Shown here: positions 21,965-34,600 of the stretch, piece after piece
Position numbering within the stretch: position 1 is the first letter of the stretch
Layout: the number at the start of each line of letters is the position of its first letter
From: Vitrella brassicaformis
Lineage: Eukaryota; Sar; Vitrellaceae
Reading direction: 5' to 3'
Assembly: GCA_001179505.1 (NCBI GenBank)
Contig: CDMY01000246.1
Span: 47,865 to 111,864, forward strand
DNA: 64,000 bases
Made by a program: the position numbers and the translations under genes
Notes under the pieces: generated by a model
What the model was told of the DNA's origin: nothing
The model's database searches: none
Seen by the model: only the letters and a program-made list of their open reading frames with translations

Positions 21965-22744
21965 CCATCCCTCAGGTGAATGGCTTACCGTAGGTGAGGA
22001 CGCCGAACGATAAATGGGGGCGTCACCAGCTATCCCCCTCTGATATGTGTGTTGTCAGATCTGACGGCGGCTGGGGGGGTGTGGGTGCTCGGGCGGATGC
22101 TGCGTGAGGGAGCAGCTAATAGCATGATGGACAGATGGCGGATAAACAGACAGACAGACAGGCAGCTCCCACCCACGGCTGCAATGCCTGCTACACACTT
22201 TTAGACAGGCACCTTCTTGCTCGGCTCGGCTCGGTGCGTGTATGTGTGTTTGTGTTGGTGACCTCCTTGTGGCTGGCTGGCTGCGGTTCAATGTGTCCCA
22301 GAGAAGCGACGGATCAGAAAGTGCGTGTCGATTTGCAGAAAGTACACAAATGTCACGTCCATCCATCCATCCATCGGTGTCTGTCTGGCACACCGCCGAC
22401 CATGGCATCCATCCGGCTGTCTGCCACACACACGTCCTACACCTTACAAAGTACTCCACACACACTACACACACAGTGGCTGAGGTATCCGTCTCTTGCT
22501 CACATTCGTCCTTCCATCCATCCATCCATCCATCCCATAGATAAAGAAACGTCACGATCCGTGGGGATCAATGCGATAGACACACTCTCTCGGGTAACAA
22601 GGCAGCTCGGTGGGTCGGTGGCTGGGTGTCGCTGTACAACTATCAAGGCAGGTGGTGTGGACAAGTAAGTCGTGTCAAGAAGAACGAGAAAGCCAAACCA
22701 TCCCTCTCTCATATCGATCTATTCATCCCCCCGCCATTCCATCT
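21965..22744. other. Convergent intergenic region
   Basis: 780 bp between F-box copy B and the VPS13 3' end. The first about 200 bp match, inverted, the sequence downstream of F-box copy D (about 46100-46285), so those two copies share 3' flanks. CAGA and CCAT tracts are present. No gene seen. Confidence 0.55.
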
Positions 22745-25584
22745 TCAGTCGTCATAGCTCCAGCCGGCCATTCCCTGCTGCTGCTCCACCACCCGGCTGA
22801 TCTTGCTATACAGCAGTCGCATCAGACTCGCAGACGTGCACGGGATCTGATACGCCGTACCACTCTTGACCCTGCACACAACACACACACACACACACTC
22901 ACACCTTTGCTCATGTGTGTGTGTGTGTGTGTTGCTGAGAGTGTCTGACCTGATGATGACACCGTGCGACGAGACCCTGACGTCAGCGATGTCGGAGATC
23001 TTGACCTGCCACCGCCGCCGTGCGGTGGGCCCCCTGTCGGTGCTGTAGCTGGTGCCACTGGCATATGTGTGGTCGGCATCGCCCCCGCCCAGGTCGGTGT
23101 AGGCCAGGTACTTGGGGTAGAAGAGCAGTGCCAGGTGCTCCATCTGGGCCCCCTTGGTCGTGCCCCAGAAGTCGGTGCTCCCGCCCGTAGGCACCACCGT
23201 CGCTGAGCTCGTCTGCGCCCTGCCAGCCATCAGCACATGCATTGCAATGCAGAGAAAGACATACCCACACGCGCAGAGAGTGCGTGCGTACTTTCTGACG
23301 GTAATGCAGTCGAGAATGTTCTTGGCGAGTCCCAGGCCGAGGGTCTCCCGAAGCTCAGCTTCCTCCGAGCTGTACTCCCTGATATCAATCATCACATCCA
23401 TTCATTACATGTGCGTGTCTGTCTGTGTTGCCATTCCCCCCACCCACCTGATGGCGCCTAGCTCTCCCCAGAGCATCCTGGGTTTCCTCCTTCGCTCGCT
23501 GCGCGCCTTCTGGCCGCCCATGAGTGGCTTCTGCAGGTCTGCACTCACCCCCTCGGCCAGGCTGCTGAAGGCCTGACCGACCTTGTCCAGCGGCTTGACC
23601 AGCGTGCCCATGACGCCCTTGCCGATGCCCTTGACGAAGCCCTTGAGGCCCTCCCGCTGGGCGCCCTCGATCGGCTTGGTCACGATGTTGGTCACCGACA
23701 GGATGCCCTCGCCCACGTTGCGGCCGAAGTTGACGAACCCCTCGCCCACATTCTGCGCACGGCGGGAGCGCAGCTCCTTCTGTCTTTTGTTGATGTACTC
23801 CCTGTCGAAGGTGAGCTGCCCGACGAGGTTGGACGTCTCGCCCAGGAGGTCCTTTGCGGCGGTGAATGCAAAGCCGATGGTGGTCTTGCCGAGCTCGAGG
23901 GGAATCTTGGGCACGTTGAGCAGCGACGAGTGGCCCAGGATGGGCAGCAGACAGCCCAGCACCTTCTGGTTGTACTTGTCCGCGAAGGTCGTCATGAACG
24001 TGTTGACGCTGCCACGAACGTTGGCGAGATTCTCCTCCTCAAGACATATGGGCGCACCCTGATAGACCACACACATGGAAAGCGGGTTCTCAACCATCGC
24101 TCTTTCTCCAGGCACGGACCTTGAGCTCGAGTGTGCCGCTGAAAGAGATCATCTGTATGGCGAGCTTGATGACGTCGGGCAGGAAGTCGACGCGGCGCAG
24201 TGCGAGGGAGACCCATGTGAAGAGGGTGAACTTGGGGACGTACAGCTGCTCGAGTGTGAGGACGCCCGGCAGGGGCGGGGGCGTGTAGCCGTCGTGGATG
24301 GGCTTGCTGTTCCACGAGAGGATCTCGCTCTTGGTGAAACCTGTCGATGAGGTGCCACCGATGGACTCCAGGCACTCAGTGACGAAACCCTAGGGGGACA
24401 CACAGAGACACACACGACGCCATCCATCACCTCCCATTCTGCTGCTCTTCCCTGTCATATATACCGAAAGTCCGTTGAGCATCCAGTCATCGAACTCCAC
24501 CTCAAGGTTGTCCACAAACAGGTGCGCCGCCTGGATCACCAAGTCGCTCTGGCTCGACGCGAACCCCCTGTCGATGAACAGCGACAGAAACGGGCAGTAC
24601 CCGTCGGTACCCACCACCTCCGTCACACCCTCTGCCACGGCAGCTGACGCGCTCGACGCGCCTGATGCCTCGGCGCCGCGAAGGCCGCGGTTGGCGAGGA
24701 GGACGGGCTTCTCGGATGCCTCGAGCTGGCTGTCGATCTGAATGTCGCTGATCTCGAAGTTGATGCGCTGGTTCTCGCCCTTTTGGCACATCACAAACGT
24801 GACCTGCTGCATCTCGGCGAAGAGCAGCTCCTCGCGGAGGGCGTCAGACACACACGAGAGACCGATCTGACGGCCAAGACACACACACATTCACCAAACA
24901 GGCTGATTGATGCTGCCCCCACTTTCTCCCCCTCCCTGTCTCTGTCTCTTTGTGCGTAGACAGTCTGTGTGGGTGTACCTGTCCAAGAGTGATCTCGTAC
25001 TGCAGGCTGACGTCCTTGATGTCGGGCTTTGCGGGTGCGTCCCTCCCCGCAGCAGTCGTGCCCGTCGGCTGGTCGGCCACAGCCAAGGCGTCCACGGTCT
25101 GTGTGTGGTCCTCTCTGTGTCCATGCTGCTGCTGCTGCTGCTGGGGGTGGTGGGGGTGGTGGGGCTGGTGGTGGGGCTGCTGCGTATGGGCGATCTCCCT
25201 GTCCTCGCCGCTCTTGCTCCTGGCCCCTCGTGTGAAGGCGTTGATGGATGCCAGCATGAGGTTCTTCTCGCGGATGATGTCCTGAAGGCGTCGGCGCTGC
25301 TTGGGCCTGACCTCGATGATGGTGAGGTCGCCCCGCTTGTCGGTGGAGATCCACACGCGCTCGTGGATGCCCATCGACTGCAGATCTGATATCTCATACC
25401 TGTCAATTAATCGATGGTGGACACAAACACGATGAGTGAGTGAAAGCAGTGATGGTTTTCGCTGTGCTGCCGGTGAGATTCTCACCTCTTTGGTTGGAAG
25501 CCGACTGATTTGAGGTTGAGGACCAGGGGCATCTTGGGGGCGACCGTCTGGCTGTCAATCACCAGCACCAAACTCACCTAAACA

Positions 25585-25621
<37 letters not shown>

Positions 25622-28600
25622 CAGAGAGGCAGGTGATATGCACCACCCCCCCACACACCACACCTGGCTGGCTGCCGGTCTCTCTGTCGTTTTGTTCCCC
25701 ACAACAGACCTGTCTAGAGGTGTGTGTGAAGGGGTGCGTCCACCCAACCACCGCCCTGTCCTTGACTTGGAAGAATATCTCCAGCTCCGGGGGCAGGTGT
25801 GTGGCCTTGGAAGTCCCGTGGCCCCGGGCCTGCTGCATCTCGGGGTGGAACGGCATCACCACCACGCCCTCCAGGAAGGGACACCGGTTCACCACCACAA
25901 AGGCGTGGGGCGACGCCTCCGCCGGCCGCACCGTCACGGTCTTGACGCCACGGTCGGGACTCACCTGCACACAACACATACAGATCGCCATTTGTTCTGC
26001 GTCGGTGGGCGGGGGCGTGCCTGACCTCGATGGCCAGGACGGAGGGAGTTCCCTGTTCGCTGTTGAGTACGGCGAGTGAGGTGCATCCGGTGGTCTCCTC
26101 TGAGGCCACAATGGGCCCCGACCACAGGCAGCCGTCGGGCTTCTCGGGGCGGATCTGGAAGGCCAAAGGCTGCTTCTCGTCAGACCAGTAGATGGGCCGC
26201 GTCTCACCGGCCGGCACTGACCAACAAGACGACACACACGCCCATTCTCGCCTCGCCCATGTGTGTGTGTTTGTGTGTGCCTGACCGCACCCTCTCACCT
26301 GCAATGGTGACGTCGTGTCTGGGGGCGTGTGTGTGGACCTGCCTGACGAGCAGCTGTCCGTCGAGCTCGTTGGAGAGCAGCATGAGCGGGACGAGTGTGA
26401 CGATGCGGCTCATGGCGCCGGCCGTCTCGTTGAGGGCCACCTTGTCGGCGTGCAGGCAGAACGTGAACGCCTGACCCGCGCCGGAAACGGCCGTCTCGCT
26501 GAAGCCCCCCAAAGTGGGGATCTCGGCCACGCACCTGATTGACGCAGTCGGCACAAACAGGCATATGCTGTGTGTCGCTGTCTTGTGTGTGCGGCGTCTG
26601 GCTGACCTGGGTGGTTCCTTCGTGCCGTGTCCTGCCCGTATCCAATAGCGCTCGGGCAGCAGCAGCTCCACTTGAGGTTTCTGATCCATCAACGTGATGA
26701 ACATCCGTCCATACATGCACCAGACACACTCGTGGTGGTGGTGCATTGAGATTCACCCACCTCTGACGGCCCCAACAGGAATATGTTGTTGAAGTCGGGC
26801 AGCCGACGACCGCCGAGTGTGGGCTGGATGCCCAAGCCGGTGCGGTCCACAAACCACCTACACACACACACACACACACACAGGGGGTGGAAGGTCGGGC
26901 TTGCTCATGGGTGCAGAGGGCTGGCCGGCCTCACCCCACCTGGGTGCAGAAATGACGACAGAGTGTTGCCTGGGGTCGATGAGAGCGAGGCTGGCCCCGC
27001 CCGAGAGCGCCTTGGGCCCCCTGTACACCTGCAGCTCCACCGGCGCCTGCAGCTTGGACGGCATCAGCACCTCCTGCACCGGATCCTGCTCACACAACAC
27101 ACACAACACATGACCTCCCCTCCGCCCCTCCCCCCCTCCCTCCCCCTCTCTCTCTCTCTCTCTCTCCACACCTTTGGCACGTCGGTGATGTCTTCAATGG
27201 GTTTTGACCACTCGGCGTCGTCCAGTGCCGAGAACCGCAAAGCCATGTTGATGGGTGCTTGAGGTGCGGGTGAGACCTCGTAGACGAAAAAGGACGAGTG
27301 CGGCACCAAGGTGGCGTTGAAGTTGATGGGCCGCTGCTGGGCGGGGGCCGCTGCGCTGGTGGTGGTGGTGGTGTTGGTGCGGATCGGCTGCTGCCGGAGG
27401 TTGACATCCAGCGTGGTGGGGGTGCCGTTGACACTGACACATGGAGAGGGAGGGAGAGAGAGAGAGAGAGTTCAATGGTGGGTGTTGTGCTGTGTTTTGT
27501 GTGTGGGAGGCGGCTTACAGTGTGAGAGCGGGGTAGATGTGCACGGTGATGAGCTTGATCTCCGCCGGCAGGGGAGACGCCTTCCTGCACTCATCCACAC
27601 CAACAGCAACACCAACACACACACACAGAGACACAGAGACACTTCATGAGCTCCTGGCCTTTCCCTCCCCCACCCCTAACTCACGATTCGACATTGATGT
27701 GGTAGCTGAGATACATTGTCCTCTTCTCGTACTGAATGACCGACGTCTTGATGCTGCTCCTCCCAGCATGCCGCTCAGTGTCGATCAGCTCCGAGAAGGC
27801 CGCCCCGCCCGTCAGCTCAGTGCCCGGGCGGAGAGGGCGGCCTTGCAAAGCCGCCGGACGGAAACACATCATGGCCCTGCGCACACACACACACGCACAG
27901 ACACACACGAGAGATGCAGCAACGATCAGCGTGCGGTGTGTTGTACGCTCACCTTGCAGCAGAGAGGCAGCACTCCTCAGGCACGGTGAGGAAGTGCCCG
28001 TGCGGCACCACCACGCGCGTCGTGACGGCGGCCTTCCCACCCGATGAGGAGGGGGGCGGGGGCGGCGGTTGTGCGCTCTCGGGCATCTTGAGCAGCCAGT
28101 GGGGCGACGCATTCACCTCTCTGTACTCGCCCGCCTCGTTCACCGTCGGACTCAGCAGAGTCAGCGGCGCCACCCTCTCCCTCAGTGCCGGGAAAGGCAC
28201 CACCCTCAGCTGCGGGTCGAGAAAAGCGAATTCCAGGGGCATGCCCGACCTGTTGTAGACTTTGATAGGGGTGGTGATCATCATCAGCTTGAAGGATGGG
28301 TGGGGCGAGAGCACCTCACACAGCGGAGGGGGCGGCCGGGGGGCCTGGGGCTCGCCCGACAAGCCGGCCGTGTGTGTGTGCGTGTGGGTGTGAGAGGCGG
28401 GGGGGCTGACGAGTGAGGGCGGGATGCACACGCAGCTGTTGCGGGAGAGGGGCACCGGCACCAGCCCGGCTTTGCCCTTGAGCTTCTGTGGGATGACTGA
28501 GTCCCATGGCAGCCCCAGGGGCAGGTCGTCGCGGACCGTGCCGGAGAGGAGGTTGTCTTGGGTCTGAACGGGGTCTCGCGTGAGGAGGAGGTCGCGGTGA

Positions 28601-31600
28601 ATGAGCTCCCGCCGCACTCGGGGGAAGGTGCTCTGGAGCTTGGACACCTCCTCCTCTGGAACGGCCTCGGATATGTACAAGTACCTGAGTGGGACACACA
28701 CACACACACACAGATTTCCATGACTCCACCTACGGATGTGCGTGTGTCTGTGTGTGTGGCTGGGTATCTTACTTGCCGCGGTCTGCTGTGTGTCTGAGTG
28801 CCTCGGCAGAGGTGCCCCCCGCCACGAGAGTGTCCAGCGGGGCCTCCACCACACACGGGGGCAAGCTCAGGCTCATCCCAAACCCTATCCTGTCTCGGTT
28901 CTCGGGCTTCTCCTCCATACCCTCACCACCACCACCACTTGACGCCGCCCCGGCCGCTTGCTGTTGTGTGCCGGTGGTGGGACCCTCTGACGGCTCCAGG
29001 GCGGGGAAGGCCTTGTAGGACCGTGAGGTCAGATTGACCCAGCGGAATGCGGCGCTGCGGGCGTACTTGGCCTCCTCGTCCTCTGTCTCCTCCTCGGCCT
29101 TGCTCTCGACGGTGGTGCTGGTGAGGTTCTGCAGCAGATAGGGCACGAACCATATCATCAGCTGGCACAGCTGCGGCGTGACGTTGATCCACAGAGGGGC
29201 CGGGCTGCCCAGCTTGACCAGTGTCTTGGGGTTGAACCCCTCCCAGGGGTCCTTGGCCTTTTTGGACGCACTGCTGCTGCTGCTGCTCGACGATCCACTC
29301 GCCTTGGTGTCCTGCCCCCCGGCTGCTATGGGTGGCGGGCACCTGCTCTTCGGCACGGCAGCTGGTCTGGTGCCACGGCCCACTGAGTCGAGAGGCGGCG
29401 GCTTGTTCTTGTAGTTCTTGTAGACGAGGTTGATGCGACTGCGCTCTAGGAAAGGCTCCCACTCGCCCACACGTGGGTTGAGGTACTCGATCTTGGTGGC
29501 CAGGTCGCTGAGCGAGACGGTCATGGCAGATGGGTCGAGGACGGTGCGCACCGAACCGATGGCCACGTTGAGGCGGACAACTGGCACCACTGTCGGCCTG
29601 CACTCACACACACACGGAGAATGCATGGAAGCAATGGGTCAATTTGCGTGTATGAGTCACCTCAGATCGTCGAGCAGCGAGCAGTTGGCCCCCTTGACAC
29701 ACACGTCCACCAGCACCATCATGCCCTTGGCCGCGGCGGCGGTCCCCTCCCCACCCGCCTCCTCCAGCTTACTTCCAGAAGTAGACCGGCCGCTGACGCC
29801 GCTGTCGGCCTGTATCACCTGGCCCACCTTTGGGCTGCCCTCCAGGGGCGACGATGCCGCCTCGGTGTCAGGCATGGGCCCCGCGTCTGCGTAGGCGGCG
29901 AGCTTCATCTGTGTGAGGTCGGGGGCCACCGAGGGGGTGTCGGCCATGATGTTGGAGATGGCCGCCAAGACCAGCGCCAGATCCCGGCTCGACAGACGGA
30001 CCAAAAACACTGAGAACGGACACAGAGAGATGGTGAGTGATGGCCTGTCTGTCGTGTGTCTGAATGACCCACATCACCTGGCACGTCGAATGCGAGTCGC
30101 ACCTCCGCCTCATGGTCCGGGGGGCTGATGTAGGTGCCCCACCCAAGCAGCTGGAAGTTTTCGCACAGCAGCACCTGACTGCGCGTCTGGAACAGGGTGC
30201 TTCCGCGGTCGACGCGCTTGCGGCCGTCCGTTGTGGCAGTGACGGCGTGGCTGGGGCCGACGCGAGGCTTGGGCGGCATCAGTGTCGGCGAGTGCGGCAC
30301 CGGCGGCTTCTTCTGCAGCCCCATTGGTGCGTCCTGCTGGATCTCAAGACGGCTGATGCTGCAGTCTGCACACACACATCCACACAGACAAGTATGTGGT
30401 TCTGCGAGTTGGGGAGGGAGGGGAGGGGAGGGGAGGGGGTGTCTGGCGTACTTGAGAAGGCGATTCGTTCGATGGCGACGGTTTGGTCTTTCATGGATAT
30501 GGTGACGTTGAGGTCGGTGGACCCCTGGATGAGGGGCGAGCTGGGGTTGGCGATGTCCGTGTACACCTTGAACTTGCCGTGGCGAACTATCACCTCCACC
30601 GACGTCTGCACACACACATCCATCCATCCATCCACACACGGGAGGCAGAGATGGTGACCCACACCCCTTCTCCCCCTCTCCCTGACCTCTTTGCTTGGTG
30701 GAGGTATCTCGATGTCGAGCACGTCTCGGTCAGGAGGCGTGATATCCCCTGCCTGCACTGCCTGAGGGCTCACCGGCGGCAGCGGCCCGCGACCCTCATC
30801 CGTGTCCGTCTCTGCCTCCGTCTCGACATGCACAATCGGCTTAGGGTACATAGCCATGGTGCACAGCGCCCACGCCGAGTTGGCCCACGCCGCGATGTCC
30901 AGCATCTCCACCAGCAGCACGTAGATTGTCGGGTTCTCCAGCACCACCTCCATCGCCAGCCTCTCCTCCCCCTGGCTCAGGACGAAGCGAATCCCAGGCG
31001 GCCGCACCACGGGGGCGTCGGTGCTGATGGACATGGCGTCGAAGTTGGGCGGCTCCATGAAGGACCCACCGAAGCCGGCACGCGCGCGTCGGGGGATGTA
31101 GGTGGCGGAGCTGCCGCTGACAGAGGGGGAATCGTCCTGGTCGGACACGTAGGACGTGCTGCGGCCGCCATCCTGGTCGCCACGTTTGTCGCCGTGATTG
31201 GGGGACGAGGCGCTAGTGCTCACGGGGTCATCTGTGCGTGGCAGAAGAGCAGAGCAGGGGAGAAAATCATACGTGTGGGTGGGTGTTTCCGTGTGTGGTC
31301 GGCGTGTTGTGTTGTGTCTTGTGCGTACCGTGGTAGCACTCGGCGAGCTTCTTGTAGACATTTCGCGTGTCGATCCGCGTGTCGTCAATGTCGAAGGATT
31401 GCACAAAGAGACCGAACTGATACGCCATGCCTGACACAGGCGACAGAGAGCCATGAGACCCCTTCCCCCCTCCCTCCCTCCCTCCCCGCCCGCTCACTCT
31501 GTGCAGTGAGGGTGACATCGCACGAGACCATCAGCTGCGTCATGTTCACCGCCGCCAGGGGCGTCACGCGGCCGAAGGACGTCTCCATATCGATGGCAGG

Positions 31601-34600
31601 GATGCACACCCGCACGCTGACCCTCAGAGGCGGCGGGGCGTCACTCGACCGCCGTCTGCTCTCGGCCAGGATCTTCTCGGCCTCGCCCGGACTGCCGACG
31701 GTACGGGCCTTGTGGATGTGCTCCTCGTCCTCGCGCGGGAGGGAGTCCTTCCTCTGACCTGGAATGGGGGCGCCCGTGGTGTGCGAGCGGGAGATGGTGG
31801 GCTCTGGCGGTTGCGGTGGCTCTGCGGCGGGTGTGAGTGCGGGCTGTGGGAGGTACCCCCTGCCTGTGAGGTTTTCGTTGACGATGTCGAGTAGGAGGGT
31901 GAGCTGGGGGCGGCTGAGCTTCATCCGGAAGCGGGAGAAGTCTATCGATATCGTCATGGGGTCACCTGATCAACACACAGACACACAGACACGCACACAG
32001 AGAGAGGGAGAGAGTGGTCGGCCTGTGTGTGGGTGAATGCGTGGGTAGGTGGGGGTGTGGGGTGCATGGTACTTGTGACGAGCTCTAGTTTAGCGTCGAC
32101 CTTCTCCAGCAGCTTGCCCGCCGCCTCGCCCTCGTCGCCACCACCAGCACCACCATCGATGCTCGCTCTCGCACTAAAGGGCTGCTTCATGTTCATCTGG
32201 ATGCCGCCCATCTCCAGGTGCAGGGCGAAATGCGGGCCGGCCTCTCTCTCGCCCAGGCCGTCCTTGATGTGCCCCCAATCATCTGCCGACCTCTTGACGC
32301 GGATGTTGGGCGTGGCCGAGGGGTACACGTACCCGTTGCGCACCTTGAGGTGGCCCAGGTCGAAGACGGCGTAGGAGCCGACGTCGCTGAGGTCCACAGA
32401 CCGTTTGAGCACCATGACCACTCGCCGCTTGGACCGATTCATGCGCCTGATGCCGGGAATGGGCGAGAGGAGAGAGACACCTCCCTCCGCAGCACCGGGT
32501 TGGTCTCGTGCGGCCGCAATGCGTCTTCTGGTCTCCTGCCGCCTGTCGAGGAAGCTCTTGAGGTCGGGGCCGGCCATGGGGCTGGAGGTGAGGAGGGCCT
32601 TGTCCTCGGGCAGATGGAGCAGGGGGCACTCGACATTGAAGGCGAAGAGGAAGTAGGAGTGGGAGGCCACCTCCTTCACCGCCTGCAGACAGACATTCAA
32701 CGCATGAAGACGTGACACAGGCGAGGGAGGGTATTGGCCGTCCGTGTGTGTCACTGACCTGTGCTGATTTGGTGATGACCACGTTGATGATGCCGTCACT
32801 GAGATAAGACAGCAGCTCGCTGCAGTCCTTCTGGTAATACAGCACGGACACCTGACCAATCGACCACACACACGCACACACACACACGAGCGAGGTGAGG
32901 GTCTCAGCAGCACACACAACAAGAGGCTCTCTGCGGGCACCGTACCGTGTGCAGCGTACCTGGAATATGTCCCCCTTGATGCAGGTGGTGTATGGCCGCT
33001 CCACCCCCTCCCTCTTGCCATAGCACTTGACATCGAAACGCATCAGCACCGCCTCCTTCTCGTCACGCCGCGGCGCCACAATGCACCTCTCATGGATGTC
33101 CACCACACCGCCCCCAATGCTCACGCTGTACCTGCTGTCCCCCTCGCTCAGCATCTCGCCCGCCACACGGACGTCACGCAGACCCATCCGCGAGAAGACC
33201 GCCTTGTCGCGCCAGAAGGACACGTAGGCGCCGTCGATCACCACCTCCACCTTGGTGGTCACCTTTGCCGCCTCTGCAGCCGATTTCTCGCTCTCCAGCG
33301 GTGGCAGGGGGGCCTCCAGGCTGAGCCCCTCTGCAATCCGCCTCTCGGTGTCGGGCGAGATGTCGTCTGTCTTGGTCCACTCGGTGCGAAGGGTCAGGTC
33401 TGGTGTGGGGGTCTCGCCGCCCATTCCACCGGGTTGCTGCTGCTGTTGTTGTGATGTGCGTGGGGTGTACTCCCGACTAAAATGGGGCAGCACGTCTCTC
33501 TGGATGAGGTTTGAGGCCTTGCGTGAGATCTGCAGCGCGCCGGAGGCCTCGAAGTTGGACTTGGTGGTCTCGAAGTCCTCGATGATGTGCGTCTTGAGGC
33601 TGTCGATGACGTGCACGACGTTGCTGATGGACTGGCTGTGCCACTGCACCTCGATGGGCGCCAGCTTCACAAACACGCTCGACACGGGCTTGCTCTGGAA
33701 CCGGCACAGCAAAGACGCGCCGAGGTCCTCCGCCGCATCCACAAAGTCCGCCTCCTCCGCATCCTCCTCTGTGCCCTCCTCTCCTTCCCCCTCTCCCTCT
33801 GGCTCCTCTTGCTCTCGCGTGACGAGCATCCGATTGTCGAGAAACGGGTCCCGCACCTCGGCCTTCTCCAGAGCCACCTCAGCGGAGAAGAACTCCGTCT
33901 TGGTGTTGTACTGGCCCTTGAACGACGCACCGTTGGCCTCCACACGCAGCACCTCCTTCCTCTCCTCCTGGAAGAGGGCGAAGCCCACATGGCGGACGAG
34001 AAACGAGGCGGTGATCTGCCGCTCGGGGTGGGCCTCCGGGGTCCCACTAGGGCCCTCCGTGGGTGGAGGGCCCTCACTATCACCACCACTACCACCACCA
34101 ACGCCGCCGGCATCGCTTTTCTCGCTCTCTGAAGCGGCAGACAGAGGGCGACAGATGATTGTTTGTTGGAAAGAAGGGGCTTCTGTTGCGTACCTTTCAT
34201 GGCTTGTGCCTTGAGTGCGCTGAGCAGGTGCACCGACGTGACGGACGATGCCCGTTTCTCACGAGACGCCTGCCGCCCCAGAGGCAGCAGCCCCAGCCCA
34301 TCAGAGGCGTCAGCGACGGCACTCTCAGGAGCTGCCGGAAGCGCCTTAGGCTTGTCGAGCCCCCCTGCTCCCTCCTCTTTGGCTTTGGCCTGAGCCTCCT
34401 GTTCCTGCTGCCGCTGCCATATGACGAGTGCTGACGAGAAGGAGGTGGGGACGGCGAGGAGGATGCAGACGGCCTCGGCCCCGACCTCAAAGAAGATGTC
34501 GTCGAGAACCAATGACAGATCCACATCCTGCAGGCAGGCAGGCAGGCAAGCATGGTGCATGGTGTCCTTCCCTTCCTGGGGGCGGCCTGCACGTCACCTC

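Noticed and set aside
32279-33988. A separate gene inside the VPS13 region
   Set aside because: The long frame is one large VPS13 exon read through the following intron; composition and strand fit the surrounding gene.
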